A stretch of 64,000 nucleotides of DNA from Rhodothermales bacterium. Its GTDB lineage: Bacteria; Bacteroidota; Rhodothermia; Rhodothermales; JANQRZ01. The notes under the pieces are model-generated. The model was not told the DNA's origin, did not search any database, and worked only from the letters and a program-made list of their open reading frames with translations. Numbering within the stretch: position 1 is the stretch's first letter; every line of letters starts with the position of its first letter. The translations under genes were made by a program, and so were the position numbers. Of this stretch, positions 1 through 7,531 are shown piece after piece. The stretch lies in contig JANQRZ010000017.1 in the NCBI GenBank assembly GCA_028284265.1, positions 62,001 to 126,000 on the forward strand. Direction: 5' to 3'.

Positions 1-2009
1 ACAAGCTCGAAAACGACCTCCGCGTCCTCACCAACGAGCAGGACCAGGCCAAGCGCGACCTCTACACCCTCTTCGCCGAGCGCTCCGAGCACATCCACGC
101 CGTCAACCAACTTCTCAAGGCGTATACGCTCTACGAGAAGGACGTCGAGTACATCGTTCAGGAGGGCAAGGTCCAGATCGTCGACCAACACACGGGCCGC
201 GTCCTGCCGGGCCGCCGCTACTCCGATGGACTCCACCAAGCCATTGAGGCGAAGGAGCAGGTCAAGGTCCAGCAGGCGACCCAGACTTACGCGACGATCA
301 CGCTCCAGAACTACTTCCGGCTCTACCACAAGCTCTCCGGCATGACCGGGACGGCGGAGACCGAGGCCGAGGAGTTTGGGAAGATCTACGACATGGAGGT
401 CTCGATCATCCCGACCAACCGCCCGATTGCCCGCGACGACCAGGAGGACTTGGTCTACAAGTCGAAGCGCGAGAAGTACAACGCCATCCTCGACAAAATC
501 CGCGAGTACCACGAGAACGGCCAGCCCGTGCTCGTCGGCACCACGTCGGTTGAGGTGTCGGAGACGCTGGCGCGGATGCTGAAGCGGCAGAACATCCCGC
601 ACAACGTTCTCAACGCCCGGAAGGACCGGGCCAAGAGCGAGGCGCAGATTGTGGCCGAGGCCGGTCGCCCCGGCGCGGTCACGATTGCCACCAACATGGC
701 CGGTCGCGGGACCGACATCAAGATCTCGGATGAGGTCAAGGCGAAGGGCGGCCTCGCGATCCTCGGCACCGAGCGCCACGAATCGCGCCGGATCGACCTC
801 CAGCTTCGCGGTCGGTCGGGCCGTCAGGGCGACCCGGGCGAGTCGATCTTCTATGTCTCGCTCGAAGACGATCTGATGCGCCTCTTCGGGCATGACCGGA
901 CGGCGAAGGTGATGGACAAGCTCGGGATGGAAGAGGGCGAGGTCATCACCCACAAGTGGATCACCAAGGGCATCGAGCGCGCCCAGAAGAAGGTCGAGCA
1001 GAACAACTTTGCCATCCGCAAGCGCCAGCTCGACTACGACGACGTGCTGAACGCGCAGCGCGAGGTGATCTACGACCAGCGCCTCCACGCGCTCCTCGGC
1101 ACCCGCCTCCACTCGGACATCCTCGATATGCTCTACCAGCACGTCGAGCGCACGGTCCGCGCTCACTTCGGCGACGGCGACCTCGACGGCCTCCGCGACG
1201 AACTGATGCGGACGCTCGCCTTCGACTTCGAGATCGAGCGCGAGCGAGCCTTCGGCCTCGGCGAAGACGGGATGATCGAAGCGGTCTACGAGGCGGCAGT
1301 CGCGCACTACAACCGCAAGCGCGAGAGCCTTGCCCGCCCGTTCCACAACTCCATTCAGGAGATCATGAACCGCGACGAGGAGACCCGCCCGGAGCGGCTC
1401 TTCGTCGACTTCACCGACGGGCGCAAGCTGATGCGCGTCGTCGTGACGCCCGAGGCTGTGGTCGCTACGAAGGGGCAAGAGGTCAACGACGGGCTGGAGC
1501 GCTCAGCCGTGCTCTCGACCATCGACGCCCGCTGGACTGAGCACTTGCGCGATCTCGATGAGGTGAAGGAAGGCATCGGCCTCCGCGCCTACGGGCAGAA
1601 GGACCCGCTCATCGAGTACAAGATGGAGGCCTACAAGCTCTTCGCCGCGATGATGGAGGAGATTCAGGGTGAGATCGTCTCGCAGGTCTTCAAGGCCGGG
1701 CCGCTCGTCGACGGCAAGCGCGTCCAGACCCAGGCCGCCGCGCCGAAGTCGCGCCTCGACCGCTCCCGCGCCCAGGCGCAGAAGGAGGAGCGACAGGGCT
1801 ACGGCATCAACACCTCCGGTGGCAACCAGTCCGCCGCCGAGCGCGACCCGACCGTCGCCGCCGAGCCGGTGGTGGTCGAGAAAGAGCCGGGCCGCAACGA
1901 CCGCGTGACGATCATGAACCCGTCCACCGGCGCGGAGGAGACGCTGAAGTACAAGCACGCCCAGGCCAAGCTTAACAGCGGGTGGATGCTCGTGCGCGTG
2001 GAGGAATGA
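1..2009 (+). CDS. secA: Preprotein translocase ATPase SecA (5'-truncated by the window)
   Basis: The open frame enters the window at base 3 with no start codon, so about 668 C-terminal residues are visible and the N-terminal nucleotide-binding part lies outside. Seen: the end of the preprotein cross-linking region (GRVLPGRRYSDGLHQAIEAK), SGMTGTAETE, the second ATPase lobe with TNMAGRGTDI and the arginine-finger stretch LRGRSGRQGDPG, then the helical scaffold (KRQLDYDDVLN) and wing domains. SecA drives Sec-dependent export at the inner membrane by ATP hydrolysis. The C-terminus lacks the zinc-binding Cys tail of proteobacterial SecA and instead ends in GRNDRVTIMNPSTG...LKYKHA...WMLV, the tail typical of Bacteroidota. 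Identification is very secure; full length cannot be judged. Confidence 0.98.
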   Translation, partial: KLENDLRVLTNEQDQAKRDLYTLFAERSEHIHAVNQLLKAYTLYEKDVEYIVQEGKVQIVDQHTGRVLPGRRYSDGLHQAIEAKEQVKVQQATQTYATITLQNYFRLYHKLSGMTGTAETEAEEFGKIYDMEVSIIPTNRPIARDDQEDLVYKSKREKYNAILDKIREYHENGQPVLVGTTSVEVSETLARMLKRQNIPHNVLNARKDRAKSEAQIVAEAGRPGAVTIATNMAGRGTDIKISDEVKAKGGLAILGTERHESRRIDLQLRGRSGRQGDPGESIFYVSLEDDLMRLFGHDRTAKVMDKLGMEEGEVITHKWITKGIERAQKKVEQNNFAIRKRQLDYDDVLNAQREVIYDQRLHALLGTRLHSDILDMLYQHVERTVRAHFGDGDLDGLRDELMRTLAFDFEIERERAFGLGEDGMIEAVYEAAVAHYNRKRESLARPFHNSIQEIMNRDEETRPERLFVDFTDGRKLMRVVVTPEAVVATKGQEVNDGLERSAVLSTIDARWTEHLRDLDEVKEGIGLRAYGQKDPLIEYKMEAYKLFAAMMEEIQGEIVSQVFKAGPLVDGKRVQTQAAAPKSRLDRSRAQAQKEERQGYGINTSGGNQSAAERDPTVAAEPVVVEKEPGRNDRVTIMNPSTGAEETLKYKHAQAKLNSGWMLVRVEE

Positions 2010-2034
2010 TCAGATTAGAAACGGGTAGGCAGCT

Positions 2035-2631
2035 ATGAGTATTGATGAACTGGCTAAATACGACCACTATGAGTGGAATCTGATAACGTTCACCAGATGG
2101 CTTAGCGGACTAGAGACAACCTTCCTCGACGGGATTCCTACGGACTCAGAATGGTCTGACTTCAATTCTATTGTACAAGTCCTCAGCGGGGCTTTAACCG
2201 TAGAACCTGGCGAGGACGAGCATAGTTATATGTTCTATCCTAGCTTTGGAGCTTCAGCAATAGTGAAGGTTGCAGCGCATGCTTCTGATCGGCATATGAT
2301 GACGTACCATGAAGTCACAGAGCATGGAGCTGTTTCATCGATAATGCGACCAGTAAGACTTCGATTTCATTCTCCATCGGATATGCCGAAGCTGGCTTTC
2401 TTCTGGATTGACTGTAGCAAAGTAGATAGAGATATGTTAGCGCAAGAGGGCGATAGTCATCTAGTCTCCCAAGTAGAGGGACCAGTTTTAATCATGTGTA
2501 AAAGCAATCCTATCAATCTGTACGGGATGCCCAATATCGAGCTTGATAATGGCTTTCACGCTAGGCTTGGCGAGGAAGAGTTTACTCGCTTCGTGGATAT
2601 GCTAGCTGTCAGGCTACGCGAACGAAGTTAG
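2035..2631 (+). CDS. Hypothetical protein, AT-rich orphan (198 aa)
   Basis: This gene starts 25 bp after secA on the same strand (ATG at 2035, no strong Shine-Dalgarno). The 198-residue product has no signal peptide or membrane segment and shows no motif I recognise; it is a mixed acidic globular protein, with two Cys (WIDCSKVD and MCKSNP). Base composition is clearly lower in GC than its neighbours, and codons such as ATA, TTA and AGA, rare elsewhere in the window, are frequent. Together with the inverted-repeat cluster directly downstream, this suggests recent acquisition. It could be an immunity-like or DUF protein, but nothing in the sequence proves that. Confidence 0.7.
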   Translation: MSIDELAKYDHYEWNLITFTRWLSGLETTFLDGIPTDSEWSDFNSIVQVLSGALTVEPGEDEHSYMFYPSFGASAIVKVAAHASDRHMMTYHEVTEHGAVSSIMRPVRLRFHSPSDMPKLAFFWIDCSKVDRDMLAQEGDSHLVSQVEGPVLIMCKSNPINLYGMPNIELDNGFHARLGEEEFTRFVDMLAVRLRERS

Positions 2632-2634
2632 GAG

Positions 2635-2740
2635 TTGTCATTGCGAGGAGGCCGCAGGCCGACGTGGCAATCTCGCGGTCTGCTGCCACTCTGGGAGATT
2701 GCCACGTCGCTCGACTTTGTCTCGCTCCTCGCAATGACAA
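2635..2740. repeat. 106-bp nested inverted repeat (MITE/REP-like)
   Basis: Outer arms TTGTCATTGCGAGGAG (2635-2650) and its exact reverse complement (2725-2740) enclose inner arms CGACGTGGCAATCTC (2660-2674) and its exact reverse complement (2695-2709). The whole element can fold into one long cruciform. It has no ORF. The GTCATTGCGAGGAG...GGCAATCTC words match a dispersed intergenic repeat style seen in many bacterial genomes. Confidence 0.85.
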
Positions 2741-2784
2741 GGTGTGCCAGATCGCTTTGCCACCCAAACCTTTTCACACGTCTT

Positions 2785-2800
2785 CCCCGCGCAGGCGGGG
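2785..2800. repeat. Short hairpin CCCCGC-GCAG-GCGGGG
   Basis: A perfect 6-bp stem with a GCAG loop, preceded by TT and followed by ACCCA. This is the layout of another common short intergenic repeat. No T-tract follows, so a terminator role is unlikely. Confidence 0.6.
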
Positions 2801-2815
2801 ACCCACAGAGTTTGC

Positions 2816-2861
2816 TACCCTTATGTCATCCCGGCTCGGGGGTCGGGATGACATAAGGGTA
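2816..2861. repeat. 18-bp perfect inverted repeat with GTCATCCCG core
   Basis: Arms TACCCTTATGTCATCCCG (2816-2833) and the exact reverse complement (2844-2861) around a 10-nt loop. The GTCATCC word recurs in the repeats near 22294, 35109 and 37277, so these look like related dispersed elements. Confidence 0.8.
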
Positions 2862-2937
2862 GGCTTGAGCAAGTATTCGAGCGGATGCGCCGGGTGCTCC
2901 GTCGTAAGTTGTCGCGCTCGCTGCTGCCCCCGCCGCC

Positions 2938-4677
2938 ATGCTTAGAAGTCTTCACATCCGCGACTACGCCCTCATCGAACAACTCGAAGTCGAGTTCGAC
3001 AGCGGGCTGAACATCATCACGGGCGAGACGGGCGCGGGCAAGTCGATTCTGCTCGGTGCGCTCGGGCTGATCCTCGGCGAGCGGGCGTCCACCGAGGCCG
3101 TCCGCGCCGGGGCGAAGAAGGCGGTCGTCGAGGGGCTGTTCGACGATGCGAACGAGGGCGGGCTGCCGCACCTTTTGCGGAGCCATGAGATCGAGCCGTA
3201 CCCGTCGGGCGCGCTCGTGGTTCGGCGCGAGGTGTCGGCCTCGCACAGCCGCGCCTTCATCAACGACACGCCCGCGACGCTCACCGTCCTCCGTGCCATC
3301 GCTGAGCACCTGATCGACCTGCACGGCCAGCACGAGCACCAGTCGCTCCTCCGCACCGAGACGCATCTCGAACTGCTCGACGACTTCGGCGGGTTGGGTG
3401 GCTTGGTTGAAACCTACCGGACGCACTTCGAGGAGGTCGCCCGCCTGCACCGCAAGCGGGCCGACCTCGTCAAGCGCGAGTCCGAGTTGCAGCAGCAGAA
3501 GGCTCTCTTCGAGTTCCAGATCGAGGAGATCGACCGCGTCGATCCGCAGCCCAACGAGGAGGAATCACTCGACGCCGAGCGGCGCATTCTCGAAAACGCG
3601 GAGACGCTGTTCGAGGCGACGGCCAGCCTCTATGAACTGCTCTACGAAAGCGAGGACGCGATCTACGACCGGCTCGTGGTGGTCCGCAACGGGCTGCGCG
3701 ACCTCGCCCGGATCGACGGGGCGTTTGAGGCGACGCTCGGCGAGGTGCAGTCGGCGGAGATCATCGTGGAGGAGGCGACGAAGTTCTTGCAGGACTACAA
3801 CGCCCGCATCGAGTTCAACCCGGAGCGGTTGGAGTCCATCCGCGAGCGGCTCGGCGAACTCGAAGGGCTGAAGCGGAAGTACGGCGGCTCGCTCGACGCG
3901 GTCTTGGAGCACCGAAAGGAGATCGGCGCGACCTACGACCTCGCCGCCGACTTCGAGGGAGCCATCGCTCGCATCGACGGGCAGATCGCCGAGGCACAGG
4001 CGAAGCTCTCGGACGCGGCCTACCGCCTCAGCCAGAAGCGCCACGAGGTTGCCGAACGGATCGAAGAGATGATCCAGCAAGAACTGGCCGACCTCGGCAT
4101 GCCGCACGGCCAGTTCGTCGTGGACTTCAGCCGCGAGCCGGATGATGCGGGCTGGATCGCATGGCCCGACGGCAAAGACACCGTCTGCCTTCGTGCGCTC
4201 CCGACCGGAGCCGACCTCGTCGAGTTTTACATCACCACGAACGTCGGCGAAGCCCCGCGTCCGCTGGCGAAGGTGGCGTCGGGCGGTGAGGTCAGCCGGA
4301 TCATGCTCGCGCTCAAAACCATCCTCGCCAAAAGCGAGCGCCTTCCGATACTCGTGTTCGACGAGATCGACGTGGGCATCTCCGGCGAGGTGGCGCGTCG
4401 GGTCGGCGAGAGCATGCAGCGGCTCGGGGCCTACCATCAGATCATCGCCATCACCCACCTCCCGCAGATCGCCGCGCTCGGCGACCACCACTTCCTCGTC
4501 GAGAAGCACGTCGAGGAAGCCCCCAAAGGGGCGCGCACCAAGACCGGTATCCGACGGCTCTCGGACGAGGAGCGGACGCGCGAGGTGGCCTCGCTCACGA
4601 GCGGCGAAGCACTCAGCGAGGCTGCCCTAGAGAGCGCCCGCGAGTTGATCTCGGCAGGCAAACGGGGCGAGGGTTGA
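2938..4677 (+). CDS. recN: DNA repair protein RecN
   Basis: 579 residues, the normal length for RecN, an SMC-like ATPase acting in double-strand break repair on the nucleoid. Seen: an N-terminal ATPase half with LHIRDYALIEQ and Walker A GETGAGKSI (about residues 30-40), a long central coiled coil (about 160-370, rich in E/R/L heptads), then the ABC signature ASGGEVSRIMLALK and Walker B ILVFDEIDVGISG. The ATG at 2938 starts the conserved N-terminus directly. The stop overlaps the start of the downstream channel gene by one base (TGATG), so the two are probably co-transcribed. Confidence 0.97.
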   Translation: MLRSLHIRDYALIEQLEVEFDSGLNIITGETGAGKSILLGALGLILGERASTEAVRAGAKKAVVEGLFDDANEGGLPHLLRSHEIEPYPSGALVVRREVSASHSRAFINDTPATLTVLRAIAEHLIDLHGQHEHQSLLRTETHLELLDDFGGLGGLVETYRTHFEEVARLHRKRADLVKRESELQQQKALFEFQIEEIDRVDPQPNEEESLDAERRILENAETLFEATASLYELLYESEDAIYDRLVVVRNGLRDLARIDGAFEATLGEVQSAEIIVEEATKFLQDYNARIEFNPERLESIRERLGELEGLKRKYGGSLDAVLEHRKEIGATYDLAADFEGAIARIDGQIAEAQAKLSDAAYRLSQKRHEVAERIEEMIQQELADLGMPHGQFVVDFSREPDDAGWIAWPDGKDTVCLRALPTGADLVEFYITTNVGEAPRPLAKVASGGEVSRIMLALKTILAKSERLPILVFDEIDVGISGEVARRVGESMQRLGAYHQIIAITHLPQIAALGDHHFLVEKHVEEAPKGARTKTGIRRLSDEERTREVASLTSGEALSEAALESARELISAGKRGEG

Positions 4678-5324
4678 TGACGCTCTACGTGCTCGACCTC
4701 CTCGGCGTGGCGGTGTTTGCTGCGAGTGGTGCGCTCGCGGCAGGCCGCAAGAGCCTCGATCTCCTCGGCGTGTTTGTCGTTGCCGTGGTGACGGCGATTG
4801 GCGGCGGGACGATCCGCGATGTGCTCCTCGACCGCAGCCCGATTTTCTGGATCGAGGACACGACCTACCTCCTCGTGATCGGACTCGCGGCGGCAGCGAC
4901 GATCCCGACTGCTCGGGCTGTTCCGTCTGTTGAGCAGGGCAAGAAACCGCGCCGCGCTCTCCTCGTGGCCGACGCCTTCGGTCTCGCGCTCTTCACCGTC
5001 AGCGGGGCGCGCATCGCGCTCGAAGCGGACCTGCCGGGCGTGATGGCCGTTGCGATGGGAGCAATCACGGGGACAGCGGGGGGTGCCATCCGCGATGTGC
5101 TCACGGGTGAGATTCCGCTCATCCTCCGGCGCGACCTCTACGCCACGGCCTCGCTCGCGGGTGGCCTCGTCTACGTGGTTCTCGTCACGCTTCTGGGATC
5201 ATCGCTCGCGGTCGCACTCATCGGGGCTGGGGTGGTCGTCGCGCTGCGCTTCGCGGCTATGCTGTGGGGGCTTGATCTCCCCGTCTTTCGCCTCCAGCGC
5301 GAAGTGGAAACGCGGTCCGACTAA
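4677..5324 (+). CDS. TRIC/UPF0126-type inner-membrane cation channel family protein
   Basis: About 215 residues, seven predicted membrane segments and an internal duplication: each half carries a small-residue helix followed by a Gly-rich turn (GGGTIRDVLLDR in the first, GTAGGAIRDVLTG in the second). This is the UPF0126/YadS layout related to trimeric intracellular cation channels. I choose the ATG at 4677, which overlaps the recN stop; a TTG one codon upstream is the alternative. The physiological ion in bacteria is not established, so only the family call is firm. Confidence 0.88.
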   Translation: MTLYVLDLLGVAVFAASGALAAGRKSLDLLGVFVVAVVTAIGGGTIRDVLLDRSPIFWIEDTTYLLVIGLAAAATIPTARAVPSVEQGKKPRRALLVADAFGLALFTVSGARIALEADLPGVMAVAMGAITGTAGGAIRDVLTGEIPLILRRDLYATASLAGGLVYVVLVTLLGSSLAVALIGAGVVVALRFAAMLWGLDLPVFRLQREVETRSD

Positions 5325-5341
5325 AGCTCAGGCCACGCCGT

Positions 5342-5476
5342 TCAGCACCCGCCGAGGAGCCAGAAAAGCAGGATGAAGATGAGCACCGTCGAGAAGCACC
5401 CGCCGCCGAGTTTCTTTGCGCCGTACCCGGCGATGAGCGTGCGGAGGAGGTTGTTCATCGGGAGAAGAGGCAGCAT
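5342..5476 (-). CDS. Small hydrophobic membrane peptide (38-44 aa)
   Basis: A short reading frame on the minus strand between the TRIC gene and the symporter gene. From the ATG at 5458 it encodes 38 residues beginning MNNLLRTLIAGYGAKKLGGG; an in-frame ATG at 5476 would add six. A basic, Gly-rich N-terminal part is followed by one strongly hydrophobic helix (STVLIFILLFWLLGG) ending in Cys. It sits about 70 bp after the symporter stop on the same strand and could be the last gene of that operon. The peptide-like composition supports coding, but I do not recognise a family. Confidence 0.5.
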   Translation of the reverse strand: MLPLLPMNNLLRTLIAGYGAKKLGGGCFSTVLIFILLFWLLGGC

Positions 5477-5546
5477 GATCGGGAGGGGTTAGAGGAGGGG
5501 GCACCCAAGGTTTGGGCGATCTGTGTTGAAGCGGCTACCGGGGCGG

Positions 5547-7232
5547 TTATTTCGAGTCAGCCAACTCGTCCTCGCTCATCACGCGCGGGTAGCGGATCTG
5601 CTCGACGAGCTGCTGAATCCGCTCCGGTGGTGGCTTCGTCGCGAGGGATACGGCGATCATGAGCGCAAAGTTGAGGAGCATCCCCACAATCCCGATGCCC
5701 TGCGCCTTGATCCCGAAAAAGCTCTCGATGATCGGCTCGACGAAGGTGCCCGGCGCGACGACGTGCGCCCGCATCCCCACGATCATTATGAACGTGAACG
5801 TGAGGCCGACCACCATGCCCCAGATCGCCCCCTGCTTGGTAGCGCGCTTCCAGAAGATGCCGAGCACGATCACCGGGAAGAAGCTCGCCGCCGCCAGCCC
5901 GAACGCGAACGCCACGACCTCGGCCACGAACCCGAGCGGGTAGATGCCGAGGATGCCCGCGAGAATCACGGCCAAGAGGATCATCGCCCGTCCCACACGA
6001 AGCCGCTGTGCATCGCTCGCCGCCGGGTTGATGAGCTTGCCGTAGATGTCGTGCGCGAGGCTCGATGAGATCACAAGCAGCAGCCCCGAGGCCGTCGAGA
6101 GCGCCGCCGCGAGGCCGCCTGCCGCCACGAGCGCGACGATGAACGGCCCGAGGCCCGCGATCTCCGGTGTCGCCAGCACGATGATATCGCGGTTGATCGT
6201 GTTGAGGAACGCGGTCACATCGCTGCCCGCGTTTGCAATCGCTGCAGTGTCAATGAGTCCGGTCTCCGCCCAACTCTGCACCCAAGGCAGTTCGAGAAAA
6301 CCTTCGGGACCGAGTTCAGTGAACTGCTGGAGGAGGTAGGTTTTGGCGAAGGCGGCGAGGGCCGGGGCCGTCGTGTAGAGCAGGGCGATGAAGAGGAGTG
6401 CCCAGAATGCGCTCCATCGCGCGTCGCGGACCGTCTTGACGGTGTAGAACCGGACGATGACGTGCGGCAGCCCCGCCGTCCCTACCATCAGCGTGAACGT
6501 AATGCAGAACACGTTCAGCAGGTCGTTGTTGGCGAACGGGCTGGTGTAGGGATCGAGGCCGAGGTCGGTCTGAAGCTGGTTGAGAAGCGGGATGGCTTCG
6601 CCGATGGCTCCCTGCGGAACCGGGTTGCCGAAGAGGGCGAAGGCGATCGCTATCGCCGGGACCGTGTAGGCGAAGATCAGCACGCAGTACTGCGCGACCT
6701 GCGTGTAGGTGATCCCCTTCATCCCACCGAGGACGGCGAAGAAGGCCACGATCACCATGCCGATCCCAACCCCCAACTCGAACGGCACTTGGAGGAACCG
6801 GCTGAACGCCACGCCGACGCCGCCCATCTGCCCGGCGACGTAGGTGAACGAGACGAAGATAGCCGCCACCGCCGCCACGAGGCGGGCCACCTGCGAGTCG
6901 TACCGCTCGGCGACGAAGTCGGGCACGGTGTACTGCCCGAACTTGCGGAGGAATGGGGCGAGGAGAAGCGCAAGGAGGACGTAGCCGCCCGTCCAGCCCA
7001 TGAGATAGACGCTCCCATCGAAGCCCAGGAACGCGATGAGACCTGCCATCGAAATGAAGCTTGCCGCGCTCATCCAGTCAGCGGCGGTGGCGGCCCCGTT
7101 GGCGATGGCGGGGACGCCGTGCCCGGCGACGTAGAACCCCTCGGTCGTCTGGACGCGGCTGCGGTAGCCGATGTAGAGGTAGGCCGCAAACGTCAGCCCG
7201 ACCGTGATCCACGTCCACTCTTGGGTGCCCAT
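5547..7232 (-). CDS. Sodium:solute symporter large subunit, acetate-permease-like (VC_2705 type)
   Basis: 561 residues with about 13 membrane helices of the SSS family. Seen: ADWMSAASFISMAGLIAFLG near residues 50-70 and the conserved inner core KGITYTQVAQY near 170-180, together with long hydrophobic segments to the C-terminus. The partner is the small DUF4212 protein encoded immediately upstream: its TAA overlaps this ATG by one base (TAATG), which indicates translational coupling. Gene order acs-DUF4212-symporter argues for uptake of acetate or another short carboxylate that acetyl-CoA synthetase then activates. The substrate is inferred from context. Confidence 0.93.
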   Translation of the reverse strand: MGTQEWTWITVGLTFAAYLYIGYRSRVQTTEGFYVAGHGVPAIANGAATAADWMSAASFISMAGLIAFLGFDGSVYLMGWTGGYVLLALLLAPFLRKFGQYTVPDFVAERYDSQVARLVAAVAAIFVSFTYVAGQMGGVGVAFSRFLQVPFELGVGIGMVIVAFFAVLGGMKGITYTQVAQYCVLIFAYTVPAIAIAFALFGNPVPQGAIGEAIPLLNQLQTDLGLDPYTSPFANNDLLNVFCITFTLMVGTAGLPHVIVRFYTVKTVRDARWSAFWALLFIALLYTTAPALAAFAKTYLLQQFTELGPEGFLELPWVQSWAETGLIDTAAIANAGSDVTAFLNTINRDIIVLATPEIAGLGPFIVALVAAGGLAAALSTASGLLLVISSSLAHDIYGKLINPAASDAQRLRVGRAMILLAVILAGILGIYPLGFVAEVVAFAFGLAAASFFPVIVLGIFWKRATKQGAIWGMVVGLTFTFIMIVGMRAHVVAPGTFVEPIIESFFGIKAQGIGIVGMLLNFALMIAVSLATKPPPERIQQLVEQIRYPRVMSEDELADSK

Positions 7233-7522
7233 TAGTGCTCCTCGCCACTGGCGGACGTGGTCTCCGGTGTCTCCGTCAGCCCGGCCTCTTCATCGGCCTT
7301 GTCGCTGAAGTAGGCGTAGATCCAGATCAGGGAGACGAAGACGAAGATGCTCCCTTGCTGCGCCATCCAGAACCCGAACGGCACGCCGCCGACCTCGAAC
7401 CCGTTGAGGAACGGCGCGCCGAAGATCGCCATCCCGAACGCGACGACGGCCCAGACTGTGAGGAGAATGGCGATCCGCCGGATCTGCCGTCGCCAGTAGG
7501 CCTCTTTCGTCATCCGTGCCAT
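7232..7522 (-). CDS. DUF4212 small subunit of the sodium/solute symporter
   Basis: 96 residues, two membrane helices (about 18-38 and 55-75), with the family landmarks YWRRQIRRIAILL near the N-terminus and FGFWMAQQGSIFVFVSLIWI in the second helix, then an acidic tail. DUF4212 proteins are nearly always encoded just upstream of VC_2705-type symporters and are thought to form a complex with them. Here the gene lies 9 bp after acs and overlaps the symporter start by one base. Confidence 0.93.
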   Translation of the reverse strand: MARMTKEAYWRRQIRRIAILLTVWAVVAFGMAIFGAPFLNGFEVGGVPFGFWMAQQGSIFVFVSLIWIYAYFSDKADEEAGLTETPETTSASGEEH

Positions 7523-7531
7523 AGTGCTCTG

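Larger units (their letters stand above)
2632..2937. other. Gene-free 306-bp gap made mostly of inverted repeats
   Basis: No plausible coding frame. It holds three separate palindromic units (2635-2740, 2785-2800, 2816-2861) between the AT-rich orphan and recN. The last about 75 bp (2862-2937) form the recN leader, in which I see no clear promoter match. Confidence 0.75.
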
